Assembly: GCA_028245195.1 (NCBI GenBank)
Contig: JAOKCF010000004.1
Location: 124,001-188,000, forward strand
Direction: 5' to 3'
Source of the DNA: Vicingaceae bacterium
Lineage (GTDB): Bacteria > Bacteroidota > Bacteroidia > Flavobacteriales_E > Vicingaceae
Length of the DNA: 64,000 nt
Shown: positions 28,024 through 36,755 of the stretch, piece after piece
Layout of the letters: each line of letters opens with the position of its first letter
Position numbering within the stretch: position 1 is the first letter of the stretch
Notes under the pieces: model-generated
Database searches by the model: none
What the model was told of the DNA's origin: nothing
What the model saw: only the letters and a program-made list of their open reading frames with translations
Position numbers and translations under genes: made by a program

Positions 28024-29541
28024 ATGTTAAAAAGTATTTTTTTCCCTCTTTTTGGTATTCCATTTCTAGCGTTGGCACAGTTAGTAGATTCTACCCAAGA
28101 AAACTACAAAGCTTATTATTATGAAGATGGTAAAATTTATAGTGAAGGAAGTTTGATAAATGGTAAACCTGATGATTATTGGATTACTTATTTTCCAAAT
28201 GGTTTGATAAAATCAGAAGGAAATAGAAAGAACTTTTTATTGGACAGCATTTGGAAGTTTTATAAAGAAAATGGAAATATACAGTACGAAATCAATTATT
28301 TAGAAAATAAAAAGAATGGAGTTTATCAACATTTTAATGAAAACTGTTTATTAATTAAACAAGAGTATTTTAAAGATGATGTAATCAGTGGTGTAACAAA
28401 AACATTTTATCCAGATAGTTTTAACATGTTGGTGAAAAAAACTATTCCTCATGAAAATGGAAGGCGTGAAGGTGTAGGTTACGAATATGGAATAGATGGT
28501 CGAATTACTGCTATTATTATGTACAGTAAAAACTTTATTGTAAGTAACGAGCAAATTAATAGGACAGATAAGAATAGTTTAAAACAAGGTGTTTGGAAGG
28601 AATATTTTTCAAATCATCGATTACAAACTGAAATGAGGTATAAAAATGATCAGTTGAACGGTTATGTAAAACAATATAATAGACAAGGTAAACTAGAAAG
28701 TGCGATGCTCTACTTAAATGGTGAGGAACAAAGCGATGAGAATAACATTGCTGATTTTGATATTAATACAATTTACTACTCTGATGGAACACTGAAATCT
28801 ACATCGGTTTATAATAAAGGTGGGAAAAGAGATGGTGTTTCAATGTTTTACAATGAAGATGGAACTGTTTCTACCACTGAAATATATAAAAATGGATATT
28901 TATTGAAAAAAGGTATAATTGATGCAAATGGTTTTTATCAAGGCGATTGGGAGGAATATTATTTAAATGGTAAAATAAAATCAAAAGGAACATATAAGGC
29001 TGGAAAAAAATATGGAAAGTGGGAATATTATTTTACTACAGGAAAGATAGAACAGAAAGGATCTTACGATGGTTATGGCATGTTTACTGATGAGTGGAAT
29101 TGGTATTATGAAAATGGAAATTTACTGCGTAGAGAGGAATTTAGAAAAGGAGTTGAAGATGGTGAATTGGAAGAATACACTTTAGAAGGCACATTAATTA
29201 CAAAAGGAGAATATTTTGATGGAGAAAAAGAGGGTGAATGGTATTATCAATTAAATGACCATCAAGAGAAGGGGAAATATAGATATGGAGAACGAAACGG
29301 ATATTGGGAACATCGATTTCCAGGGGAAAAAGTTTCTTTTGAAGGAAGTTACATAGATGGAGCTCCGCATGGAAAGCATAAATATTATAATGAAAAAGGC
29401 TATTTATTAAAAGAGGAAAATTATAGTTACGGCCAAAAAGAGGGAAAATGGAAATGGTTCGATGCTTTTGCTAATGAAACTACTACCATTACTTACAAAG
29501 ATGATGAAGAAATTAGAATAGATGGTCAAAAAATAAAGTGA
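28024..29541 (+). CDS. MORN-like repeat protein (YwqK-type repeats), secreted
   Basis: A 505-aa protein with a signal peptide (FGIPFLALAQ) and about 16 copies of a 20-24-residue repeat built on the pattern YxxGKxxxExxYxNGxxxG, for example WEEYYLNGKIKSKGTY, WEYYFTTGKIEQKGSY and WNWYYENGNLLRREEF. This is the MORN_2/YwqK type repeat. Databases often label such proteins toxin-antitoxin YwqK antitoxin, but no toxin lies nearby and here it is more likely a cell-surface or secreted beta-solenoid. Its function is unknown. Both flanks are AT-rich, with no operon partners. Confidence 0.85.
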   Translation: MLKSIFFPLFGIPFLALAQLVDSTQENYKAYYYEDGKIYSEGSLINGKPDDYWITYFPNGLIKSEGNRKNFLLDSIWKFYKENGNIQYEINYLENKKNGVYQHFNENCLLIKQEYFKDDVISGVTKTFYPDSFNMLVKKTIPHENGRREGVGYEYGIDGRITAIIMYSKNFIVSNEQINRTDKNSLKQGVWKEYFSNHRLQTEMRYKNDQLNGYVKQYNRQGKLESAMLYLNGEEQSDENNIADFDINTIYYSDGTLKSTSVYNKGGKRDGVSMFYNEDGTVSTTEIYKNGYLLKKGIIDANGFYQGDWEEYYLNGKIKSKGTYKAGKKYGKWEYYFTTGKIEQKGSYDGYGMFTDEWNWYYENGNLLRREEFRKGVEDGELEEYTLEGTLITKGEYFDGEKEGEWYYQLNDHQEKGKYRYGERNGYWEHRFPGEKVSFEGSYIDGAPHGKHKYYNEKGYLLKEENYSYGQKEGKWKWFDAFANETTTITYKDDEEIRIDGQKIK

Positions 29542-29617
29542 GAAAAAAATATTTTTTTCATTAAAAATGTATCACCACATTTACTTGATGTCAAAAGCTT
29601 TATCATCAATTTATAAT

Positions 29618-29660
29618 CTTTTTATACTCATCAATCTTTTTATACTCATCAATCTTTTTA
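29618..29660. repeat. 18-bp direct tandem repeat, about 2.4 copies
   Basis: The 18-bp unit CTTTTTATACTCATCAAT occurs at 29618-29635 and 29636-29653, with a partial third copy (CTTTTTA). It lies in AT-rich non-coding DNA downstream of the MORN-like gene. The small hydrophobic frame across it (29567-29803) is not a convincing gene. Confidence 0.8.
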
Positions 29661-29925
29661 GATTAGAGATTTTTTTGCTGCTTTCTTTTATTTTTTTCTT
29701 ATTTATAGAAAGTTTAAGTAAATTGGAGTTTACCTTGCTCTATGGAATTATATTTTTTAGGTTATTATTATTAGAAATTTTTTCATTTCACCCACCTTTA
29801 TAAAAAAATGTTAGAAACGTATCTAATATAGCTTATTTACTTGGCTTTACACCAATTTTCTATTAAGTGTATGTTAATAAATTCTATATTGAAGTTCTTT
29901 ATATTCCATTTACAAATACCGGTTT

Positions 29926-30201
29926 GTGCATATATTTTCTTATCCTCTGTCTAGCATTAAAACCAGTATTAGATTTAATATAGTTCTTTGGTTATTAACT
30001 TTTACAGTTTTTTTACTTGACTTTGAAACAGAAGCACCTATAGTTTTTATTTGTTTTTCATATGTTATTTTAGGTTTAGGAGGTTTTGCTATAGCAAAAT
30101 CAAGAAGCAATTTCAAGAAAATAAATAGAAAAAGTACTCAGTACTTAAGCGTATTTTTTAATAATACTTCAAATGCCCAATTGTTAATAGAAGGAGAATA
30201 A
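29926..30201 (+). CDS. Possible small membrane protein, 91 aa (uncertain)
   Basis: A GTG-started frame of 91 codons with two hydrophobic segments (FNIVLWLLTFTVFLLDF and IVFICFSYVILGLGGFAIA) and a polar tail. No function is recognised and no ATG start exists. It lies just upstream of a histidine-kinase pseudogene and may be a remnant of that gene's membrane part rather than a gene of its own. Confidence 0.3.
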   Translation: MHIFSYPLSSIKTSIRFNIVLWLLTFTVFLLDFETEAPIVFICFSYVILGLGGFAIAKSRSNFKKINRKSTQYLSVFFNNTSNAQLLIEGE

Positions 30202-30260
30202 TTATACTTTATAAATGTAAATCAAAAAGCATATAATTTCTTTCCGATATCCGTTTCTAG

Positions 30261-30665
30261 AGTTATGTGAGAAATTTGGTTGAAAGTTTGGTAAAAACAT
30301 ATGAGTTGCTTGATATGTCTGTTGAATTGGTTTTTTCTTTAGATGAAGTATTCTTATCTTTGAATAAAGTAATCCCGTGCGGACTAATTTTAAATGAGCT
30401 TATTTCTAAATCGTTGAAACATGCATTTAAAAGAAAGGAAAACGGAAAAATAGAGATTACTTAGATTGGTAAATTGTAGAAAATTTTACCTTCTTTGGCA
30501 GACGATGGGGTAGAAATTCATAAAGATATAAACGTTGAAAATACAGACATTTTAAATCTTCAATTAGTCTCAACTTTGGTTGAAAAAAAGGAAGGAACTC
30601 TAGTCTTATTGCGTCAGAGCGGAACAAAATTTATAATCTGCTTTGATACAAAAACCGAAGTATGA
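30261..30665 (+). pseudogene. Decayed sensor histidine kinase, ATP-binding domain remnant
   Basis: One frame from 30261 to the TGA at 30663-30665 holds the ATPase half of a HisKA_2-type kinase: YVRNLVESLVKTYELL, then the N-box PCGLILNELISKSLKHAF, then DDGVEI and LNLQLVSTLVEKKEG. It is broken by in-frame TAG codons at 30462-30464 and 30477-30479, and the dimerisation/phosphoacceptor part is missing upstream. Its TGA overlaps the ATG of the response regulator (ATGA), so the two were once a coupled two-component operon. The Pro-Leu usually before GLI reads Pro-Cys. Confidence 0.8.
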
Positions 30666-31408
30666 AAACAAAAATATTAATTGTAGAAGACGAAACGATT
30701 GTAGCAAAAGACATATCTGTATGCCTTGAGAAAATGGGTTACGAAGTGGTAGCTTCCTTTTCAAAAGGGGAAAAGGCTCTTTCCTTTTTAGAAGGAAATA
30801 AACCAGATTTGGTTTTAATGGATATTATATTGGCGGGGAATATTTCAGGAATTGATGCTTCAGCTAGAATTAAAAGCGATTGCGAAATACCGGTAGTTTT
30901 TTTAACGGCATGCGCAGACGAAAAAACGATAGAAAGAGCAAAAATAACAGAACCTTATGGTTACGTAATAAAACCTTTTAAGGAAATTGACCTCAGAACG
31001 TCAATTGAAATGGCGTTATACAAGTTTAAAAAGGAGAAAGAAAAACTTACCAGAGTTGATTCGTCTGGATTAAAACCTGCTCCCTTATCGTCAGATTATA
31101 TCTACGTTAAATCCAATTCAAAGTTAGTCAAGGTTCAAAACGCAAACATTCTATTTATTGAAGCATTAAAAGACTACGTAATCATTCACACAGATAAAGA
31201 ACGATTTACCATTCATTCTACAATGAAAGACATTGAGAAGAAGTTGCCGGACGTGATGTTTATGAGAATCCACCGATCCTTTATTTTAAACTTGAACAAA
31301 ATCAACTCTATCGATAGCACTATTGTAAATATTGAAAACTCTGACAAGAAAATACCGATTGGAGGATCATATAGAGAAGGCTTATTTAAGCGTTTAAATT
31401 TAGCTTAA
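30662..31408 (+). CDS. LytTR-family response regulator
   Basis: A 248-aa transcription regulator. Residues 1-120 are a receiver domain with the acidic pocket at Glu9-Asp10, phosphoacceptor Asp54 in LVLMDIIL, Thr/Ser and Lys in VVFLTAC and GYVIKPF. Residues about 145-248 are a LytTR DNA-binding domain (DYIYVKSNSKLVKVQ, IEALKDYVIIHT, FMRIHRSFILNLNKI). Both domains look intact, although the kinase gene directly upstream is dead, so this is now an orphan regulator, or is served by a kinase elsewhere. It converges on the FAD oxidoreductase gene with a 9-nt overlap. Confidence 0.93.
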   Translation: MKTKILIVEDETIVAKDISVCLEKMGYEVVASFSKGEKALSFLEGNKPDLVLMDIILAGNISGIDASARIKSDCEIPVVFLTACADEKTIERAKITEPYGYVIKPFKEIDLRTSIEMALYKFKKEKEKLTRVDSSGLKPAPLSSDYIYVKSNSKLVKVQNANILFIEALKDYVIIHTDKERFTIHSTMKDIEKKLPDVMFMRIHRSFILNLNKINSIDSTIVNIENSDKKIPIGGSYREGLFKRLNLA

Positions 31409-32467
31409 CCGTACAAAACGATTAACGTTTACATCGCTGTGTAAATCAGTGCCATTCTCGCAGTAACTGACAAACTCTTCAACTAGTAAAGGAGCCATAA
31501 AGCAACCCCTTGTTCCCATACCATTAAACATATAAACATCTTTTTTGTTTGGGTGCCCCCCTATTAAGGGTCGCCTGTCTTTTATAGAAGGGCGAATTCC
31601 AGTTTCTATAGCAACCACTTCATAGCTAGAAGTAGTAACCTCCTCCAAATGAGATTTTAATAGCTCTGTTTTCTCCGGTTCTATTTCATGTGCTGTTTCT
31701 TCAGAGCTGTTATCCCATTTCCAAGAATAAGTGGCTCCAACTTTAAAATGATTTTTAGAAGTAGGCAGAATAAAGACTTTCTTTTTTAATAAGCTATCTG
31801 ATGGTAGTAGGGTGTTTTTAATAGTAATAAGCTGTCCTTTATTTAGGCTAAACGGTAAGTTTTTAAATAGGGGATTGTTTTTTCCTCGCGCACCTTCACA
31901 GAAAACAATTCGTCCAAACTTGATGTCTTTATATTGATTAGGATGAAGTTCGGAAAAATTGAACTCTTCTTCTAGTAGCGCGTTTTCTAACTGAAGCTTT
32001 TCTCTAAAATCTACTAGCAAGTCGCTAATATTTAACCAAGAAGACCGCTTTACCCGTCCAACCTTAAATTTTTCTGAGGGGAATAAGTTTTCTGTAACAT
32101 CTGTTAACCCTTTATAAATATAGTCGCTTATATCGTCCTTATCGTAACGGGTTTCCCAAAAGGCTATCTCATCTTTAGATGAAATTAATTTTTTTAGAGG
32201 AAGATTAAAGTGGTATTGCTTGCCAAGATATTCGTCTAGCCTTTCGTAAAATAAGGGGTTGTAATTTAAAAACTCTTTCGCTCTCCAGGTCACTGTATAC
32301 CTTCTAAGAACAACCGGATTAATTACTCCTGCTGCAACTCTGGAAGAAGAATATTTTAATCCTTTGTCTAAAACAATTACAGACTTCCCCTTTTGCATTA
32401 ATTGGAAAGCTAAAAACGTACCCGCTAAGCCTTGTCCAACAATAAGGTAATCTACTTTTTTATTCAC
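31400..32467 (-). CDS. FAD-dependent oxidoreductase (DAO family)
   Basis: A 355-aa flavoprotein with the N-terminal FAD fingerprint VDYLIVGQGLAGTFLAFQL, followed by VLDKGLKYSSSRVAAGVINPV, GRIVFCEGARG, and near the C-terminus IETGIRPSIKDRRPLIGGHP and MFNGMGTRGCFMAPLLVEEF. This is the D-amino-acid-oxidase/glycine-oxidase fold; the family in Bacteroidota is widespread and the substrate is unclear. No partner gene is near; it converges on the response regulator and is divergent from tatA. Confidence 0.88.
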   Translation of the reverse strand: MNKKVDYLIVGQGLAGTFLAFQLMQKGKSVIVLDKGLKYSSSRVAAGVINPVVLRRYTVTWRAKEFLNYNPLFYERLDEYLGKQYHFNLPLKKLISSKDEIAFWETRYDKDDISDYIYKGLTDVTENLFPSEKFKVGRVKRSSWLNISDLLVDFREKLQLENALLEEEFNFSELHPNQYKDIKFGRIVFCEGARGKNNPLFKNLPFSLNKGQLITIKNTLLPSDSLLKKKVFILPTSKNHFKVGATYSWKWDNSSEETAHEIEPEKTELLKSHLEEVTTSSYEVVAIETGIRPSIKDRRPLIGGHPNKKDVYMFNGMGTRGCFMAPLLVEEFVSYCENGTDLHSDVNVNRFVRLS

Positions 32468-32524
32468 TTGTCAAAAGTATTAAAATGAGAAGCAACTCTA
32501 AGAAATAGGATCTTTTAATTTGAT

Positions 32525-32532
32525 TAACTTTG
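32525..32532 (+). promoter_or_regulatory. Bacteroidota-type -7 box (TAACTTTG) for tatA
   Basis: TAACTTTG matches TAnnTTTG. It overlaps an upstream TTG at 32530 that would extend the tatA frame, and therefore supports the ATG at 32548 as the real start. Confidence 0.5.
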
Positions 32533-32547
32533 GATCAAATTTTAAAC

Positions 32548-32733
32548 ATGGAAACTACCGTATTTGAAGCAGGGATGTTTGGCCCGACACAAATTATACT
32601 TATTGTTGTTGCTGTTATTTTACTGTTTGGAGCAAAGAAAATTCCCGAATTAATGAAAGGAGTTGGTAAAGGCATAAAAGAGTTTAAAGACGCTACCAAC
32701 GAAGAAGACAAGGACAAAACTCCAACAAAATAA
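32548..32733 (+). CDS. tatA: Sec-independent protein translocase TatA/E
   Basis: A 61-aa Tat component: a short periplasmic N-terminus, one TM helix ([21 protein letters not shown]), the FGxxKIPEL hinge, and an amphipathic helix ([13 protein letters not shown]) with an acidic tail. TatA multimers form the pore through which folded proteins leave the cytosol. tatB/tatC are not in the window. The frame extends to a TTG at 32530, but the promoter box overlapping that codon favours ATG 32548. gatA follows after 14 nt, a common Bacteroidota arrangement. Confidence 0.93.
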   Translation: METTVFEAGMFGPTQIILIVVAVILLFGAKKIPELMKGVGKGIKEFKDATNEEDKDKTPTK

Positions 32734-32747
32734 AAATTTCGCATCTA

Positions 32748-34202
32748 TTGAAAGGTTTTACTTCACTGAAAAATGTTCAGCAAGAGTTAGCTAATGCAAA
32801 AATTTCTTGCGTTCAGCTAGTTGATTATTATTTAAATAAAATCGAAACAAAGAGCGACTTAAATGCATTTATAGAGACATTCGACAGTTCGGCAAAAGCT
32901 CAAGCAGAGCATGTTGATCAGAAAATTAAAGAAGGGAAGTCTGGAAAATTAGCCGGTTTAATTATTTCAATAAAGGACAATATTTGCTACAAAGGGCACA
33001 AACTTTCGGCTTCTTCAAAAATGTTAGAAGAATTTGAATCATTGTACTCGGCAACAGTTGTTGAACGACTGTTAAAAGAGGATGCAATAATTATTGGCAG
33101 AACAAATTGTGATGAGTTTGCAATGGGTTCTTCCAACGAAACCTCCTATTTTGGTCCAGTTAAAAACCCGCTGAATAAAAATAAAGTGGCAGGAGGTTCT
33201 AGCGGCGGCGCAGCAGCTTCTGTGGCGGCAGGCTTGTGCATGGCAGCTCTTGGTTCAGATACAGGAGGCTCTATCCGTCAGCCAGCTTCTTTTACGGGCA
33301 CGGTTGGATTTAAACCGACCTATGGCAGAGTTTCTAGAAACGGATTGATTGCGTTTGGATCTTCGTTTGATCAAATAGGAACTTTCACTACAAATGTTCA
33401 AGACGCAGCATTGGTTTCCGAAGTAATTGCAGGTAAGGATGATTTTGATAGCACAGTAAGCAAAAAAGATGTTCCTTCTTATGCAGATTCAATTGATAGC
33501 TTACAAGGAAAAAAAATAAAAATCGCATATTTCGATTGTTATGTTAATCACGAAGGAATAAATTCTGAAGTGAAGGAAAGAATAATCGAAATTATAGAAA
33601 GCTTAAAAGCAGATGGTCATGAAGTAGACGAGATTAAATTTGATTATATAGATCAAATTGTTCCAACCTATTATGTGTTAACTACCGCTGAAGCGTCATC
33701 TAATTTAGCGCGTTACGATGGAATTCATTTTGGCTATCGCAGTCCAAACGCAACAGACCTGGAGTCAACTTATGTAAAGTCTAGAAGTGAGGGATTTGGC
33801 AGAGAAGTTAAAAGGAGAATAATGCTAGGGACTTATGTTTTGAGTGCAGGATACTACGACGCTTACTACACGAAAGCACAAAAAGTACGACGCTTAGTTA
33901 AAGAAAGTACACAAAAAGTTTTTGAGCAATACGACTTCATTATTTCACCTACTTCTCCACATACAGCCTTTGACATAAATGCGCAAAAGGATGATCAAAT
34001 TAAAATGTATTTAGAAGATATTTATACCGTTCAATCTAACCTCGCTGGGGTTCCTGCTATTTCCTTGCCTTTAGGACAAAATAAGGAGCAAATGCCTTTT
34101 GGCATTCAATTGATGGCTGGTGAGTTCAACGAAGAAAAGTTGTTCGCATTTTCAAACGAGCTCGTTAACAAATTTGAGTTAATAAAATCACAGAAAAAAT
34201 AG
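32748..34202 (+). CDS. gatA: Aspartyl/glutamyl-tRNA amidotransferase subunit A
   Basis: A 484-aa amidase-signature enzyme that converts Glu-tRNA(Gln) or Asp-tRNA(Asn) to the amidated form with GatB and GatC. The Ser-Ser-Lys triad is visible: Lys in IISIKDNICYKGH (about 78), Ser in GGSSGGAAASVAAG, and Ser in GSDTGGSIRQPAS. Length is normal. The start is a TTG 14 nt downstream of tatA; no ATG fits. gatB and gatC lie elsewhere. gltX in the window is consistent with a glutamate-charging route to Gln-tRNA, but whether the organism uses it cannot be told from this window. Confidence 0.96.
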   Translation: MKGFTSLKNVQQELANAKISCVQLVDYYLNKIETKSDLNAFIETFDSSAKAQAEHVDQKIKEGKSGKLAGLIISIKDNICYKGHKLSASSKMLEEFESLYSATVVERLLKEDAIIIGRTNCDEFAMGSSNETSYFGPVKNPLNKNKVAGGSSGGAAASVAAGLCMAALGSDTGGSIRQPASFTGTVGFKPTYGRVSRNGLIAFGSSFDQIGTFTTNVQDAALVSEVIAGKDDFDSTVSKKDVPSYADSIDSLQGKKIKIAYFDCYVNHEGINSEVKERIIEIIESLKADGHEVDEIKFDYIDQIVPTYYVLTTAEASSNLARYDGIHFGYRSPNATDLESTYVKSRSEGFGREVKRRIMLGTYVLSAGYYDAYYTKAQKVRRLVKESTQKVFEQYDFIISPTSPHTAFDINAQKDDQIKMYLEDIYTVQSNLAGVPAISLPLGQNKEQMPFGIQLMAGEFNEEKLFAFSNELVNKFELIKSQKK

Positions 34203-34250
34203 CGAAAGGACAAGGTAATTGGTCAATTTCGTATGGATGCACGAAAACTT

Positions 34251-34258
34251 TATTTTTG
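34251..34258 (+). promoter_or_regulatory. Bacteroidota-type -7 box (TATTTTTG) for the lytic transglycosylase gene
   Basis: TATTTTTG matches TAnnTTTG and lies 15 nt before the ATG at 34274. It would give a very short leader. Confidence 0.4.
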
Positions 34259-34273
34259 CGTTTTCAATGAAAG

Positions 34274-35755
34274 ATGTCTATGAATAAAATACTTTTTTTA
34301 ACGTTCGTTTTTTTTAACATTTCTAGTTTTGCAACAGTTCTTGAAGTAAAAGAAACAGATTCTATTAAATTAAACATTGCACCCGACGATGCTGTTTTGA
34401 AAATGATTGACAGTTTAATGTCGGATAAATTTTACAACTGTTTTCGGTATTGTCTAGGAACAGATGATACTACTCTAGTAGATGACACACAAGAATTACC
34501 TGACTCTTTATTGATTGAAAGGCTAAGCATACTAAACAAAGCAACTCCTTTTGATTTGGCTTATAACCAACACACTAAGGCGTTTATAAACTTATATGTG
34601 AACAAAAGAAGGCGTCTAAGTCGTTCGGTTCTTGGTTTAGCTCCATTATACTTCCCAATGATTGAGCAAATTTTTGATCAATATGGAATTCCACTAGAGT
34701 TAAAATATCTTGCGGTGGTTGAATCTGCATTAAGTCCTTCGGCAAAATCAAGAGTTGGCGCTCAAGGGTTGTGGCAATTCATGTATCCAACAGGAAAAAT
34801 GTATGGCTTGAATGTAACGTCGTACACTGATGATAGAATGAACCCCTATAAGGCGACAGTTGCAGCGGCTAGGTATATGAAAGACTTATTTAAAATGTAC
34901 GGAGACTGGAATCTTGTTTTGGCAGCATACAATAGTGGACCAGGTAACGTAAACAAAGCTATACGCCGATCAGGAGGGTATAAAGACTATTGGAAAATTA
35001 GGCCCTTTTTACCACGGGAAACAAGGGGATATATTCCTGCATTTATTGCTGTAAATTACATGATGAGTCACGGAGGCGACCACGATTTGTATGCAAGTAA
35101 TACGCTCCTATATGATGTTGGTGTGGATACAATAGAAATAAACAAATCGTTTTCATTCAAACAACTAGCGGATTACTTAAAAATGTCGGAAGACGAAATT
35201 GCTTTCTATAACCCGATGTATAAATTAAGTTATATTCCCAAGGCAGAAAATAAAACACAAACTCTCTGTTTACCTACAGATAAAATTGGGTTGTTTTTGA
35301 CAAATGAAAAAACGATTTATGCCGGCATAAGAAGAAAGGAAATGGCAGATAGTATTGCCGGAAGAGAAAGCAAAATTATTGCTGAACCCGAAATGTTTGT
35401 TCATCGAGTTAAAAGCGGTGAATTTTTAGGTTATATAGCAGAAAAGCATGGAGTTACGGTTAGGCAACTAGTGGCATGGAACAATTTAAGGTCATCGCGT
35501 TTAAAACCTGGAGATAGACTTACCATTTATTCAAAAAGGCGTCCAGCTCCTGTCAAAACTCTGGTACAAAACTCTCCCGCTCCAGTAAAAAATGGCAACT
35601 ACCAAGTTCATGTTGTAAAGTCTGGCGATACGTTGTGGGACATTGCCAAAAAATACGAAGGAACCTCAGTAGAGGATTTAAAAAAGCTTAATAGCGATCT
35701 GAATTTTAAGCGCTTAAAACCAGGCATGAAAGTAAAAGTTAAAAACATTGGATAA
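34274..35755 (+). CDS. LysM-containing lytic murein transglycosylase (MltD-like)
   Basis: A 493-aa secreted enzyme that cleaves peptidoglycan glycan chains. Signal peptide (LFLTFVFFNISSFA), then an SLT domain with catalytic Glu in LAVVESALSPSAKS, VGAQGLWQFM and LAAYNSGPGNVNKAI, and two C-terminal LysM repeats (FVHRVKSGEFLGYIAEKHGV and YQVHVVKSGDTLWDIAKKYEG) for peptidoglycan binding. The layout matches MltD. It overlaps the next gene by 8 nt. ATG 34274 and ATG 34280 are both possible. Confidence 0.95.
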   Translation: MSMNKILFLTFVFFNISSFATVLEVKETDSIKLNIAPDDAVLKMIDSLMSDKFYNCFRYCLGTDDTTLVDDTQELPDSLLIERLSILNKATPFDLAYNQHTKAFINLYVNKRRRLSRSVLGLAPLYFPMIEQIFDQYGIPLELKYLAVVESALSPSAKSRVGAQGLWQFMYPTGKMYGLNVTSYTDDRMNPYKATVAAARYMKDLFKMYGDWNLVLAAYNSGPGNVNKAIRRSGGYKDYWKIRPFLPRETRGYIPAFIAVNYMMSHGGDHDLYASNTLLYDVGVDTIEINKSFSFKQLADYLKMSEDEIAFYNPMYKLSYIPKAENKTQTLCLPTDKIGLFLTNEKTIYAGIRRKEMADSIAGRESKIIAEPEMFVHRVKSGEFLGYIAEKHGVTVRQLVAWNNLRSSRLKPGDRLTIYSKRRPAPVKTLVQNSPAPVKNGNYQVHVVKSGDTLWDIAKKYEGTSVEDLKKLNSDLNFKRLKPGMKVKVKNIG

Positions 35756-36755
35756 AACAATAAAATTAGCTCTAGGGTTTATCATTGTTAGCATTGGAGT
35801 GGCTTGTGGAAATTCTTTGCCTCAAGATGATAAAAGTTCGTTGCCAAGTAGTTCGGGAAAGTATGGAGAGGTGCTTATTGTTGTAGATACTTTTTATGAA
35901 AACCGTCAAACAGGGGTGGTATTGGATAAAATATTTTCTGAGCCTCTTGTTGGCATGCCTCAAACAGAAGGACAGTTCAGGGCGTCTACAGTCCCCGTAA
36001 AGGCCTTTAAATCCATATTAAAAAGAAGTAGAAACGTTTTAAAACTTAGCATAGGGAAAGGAAAAAAAACGGCGATAAATATTGAAGAAGACGTTTGGGC
36101 AAAGAATCAGTTTATGATTCAAATAACCGCTGCAAGCGATACTGACGCAGCAAGAATTTTATCAAAAAACGTTCAGACAATAAGAGATTACTATAATGAA
36201 AAGGAGCTCGTAAGATTAAAAAAGCAATTTAAAGGCAAGCCTTTAAAAGATATTATGGATTCAATTGCTAAGCAATACCAGGTAGAAATGGTAATTCCTC
36301 CTGGATTTGTGCAAATGGCTAAAAACAAAAACGGCTTCTGGCTGAAAAAAGAAAAATCAATAGGGCAGCATCAAATTATGCAAGGAATTTGTGTTTTTAT
36401 AAGACCTTACGTTTCGGACTCGGTATTTTCTAATGAAAGCATGATTCTAAACAGAAATGCTTTTACCAGCGAAATGATTCAAGGAACACCCGATAGCTCC
36501 TACATGGTTGTATATGAAGAGTATCGTCCTGAGACGAAAGAAGTGAACTTGAATGGCGTTTACGCATTAGAATATAGAGGCCTTTGGAACATGGTGAAAG
36601 ACTTTATGGGGGGGCCTTTTCTTCATTACACATTGGTGGACGAAAAGAACAACAGGGTTGTTGAGCTCGACGCCTTTGTGTTCGCTCCTAAGTTTAACAA
36701 AAGAGAATACTTGAGAGAATTGGAAGCGGTTTTAAATACAGTTAAAGTTAATTAG
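35748..36755 (+). CDS. DUF4837 family lipoprotein
   Basis: A 335-aa predicted lipoprotein: signal ending at IGVAC (Cys20), then GKYGEVLIVVDTFYE, NQFMIQITAASDTDAARILS, FGLKKEKS-like FWLKKEKS and a C-terminal LNGVYALEYRGLWNMVKDFMGGPF block. These are DUF4837 features; the family is limited to Bacteroidota, commonly follows a LysM lytic transglycosylase, and has no known function. The start is a TTG overlapping the stop of the preceding gene by 8 nt. It converges on an MFS pseudogene with an 8-nt overlap. Confidence 0.85.
   Translation: MDKTIKLALGFIIVSIGVACGNSLPQDDKSSLPSSSGKYGEVLIVVDTFYENRQTGVVLDKIFSEPLVGMPQTEGQFRASTVPVKAFKSILKRSRNVLKLSIGKGKKTAINIEEDVWAKNQFMIQITAASDTDAARILSKNVQTIRDYYNEKELVRLKKQFKGKPLKDIMDSIAKQYQVEMVIPPGFVQMAKNKNGFWLKKEKSIGQHQIMQGICVFIRPYVSDSVFSNESMILNRNAFTSEMIQGTPDSSYMVVYEEYRPETKEVNLNGVYALEYRGLWNMVKDFMGGPFLHYTLVDEKNNRVVELDAFVFAPKFNKREYLRELEAVLNTVKVN

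Noticed and set aside
28024-29541. Toxin-antitoxin antitoxin (YwqK) label
   Set aside because: No toxin-like partner lies beside it, and a 505-aa secreted repeat protein does not fit an antitoxin.
29567-29803. 78-aa hydrophobic frame
   Set aside because: It is low-complexity Leu/Phe/Ile from AT-rich tandem-repeat DNA, with no sensible start context.
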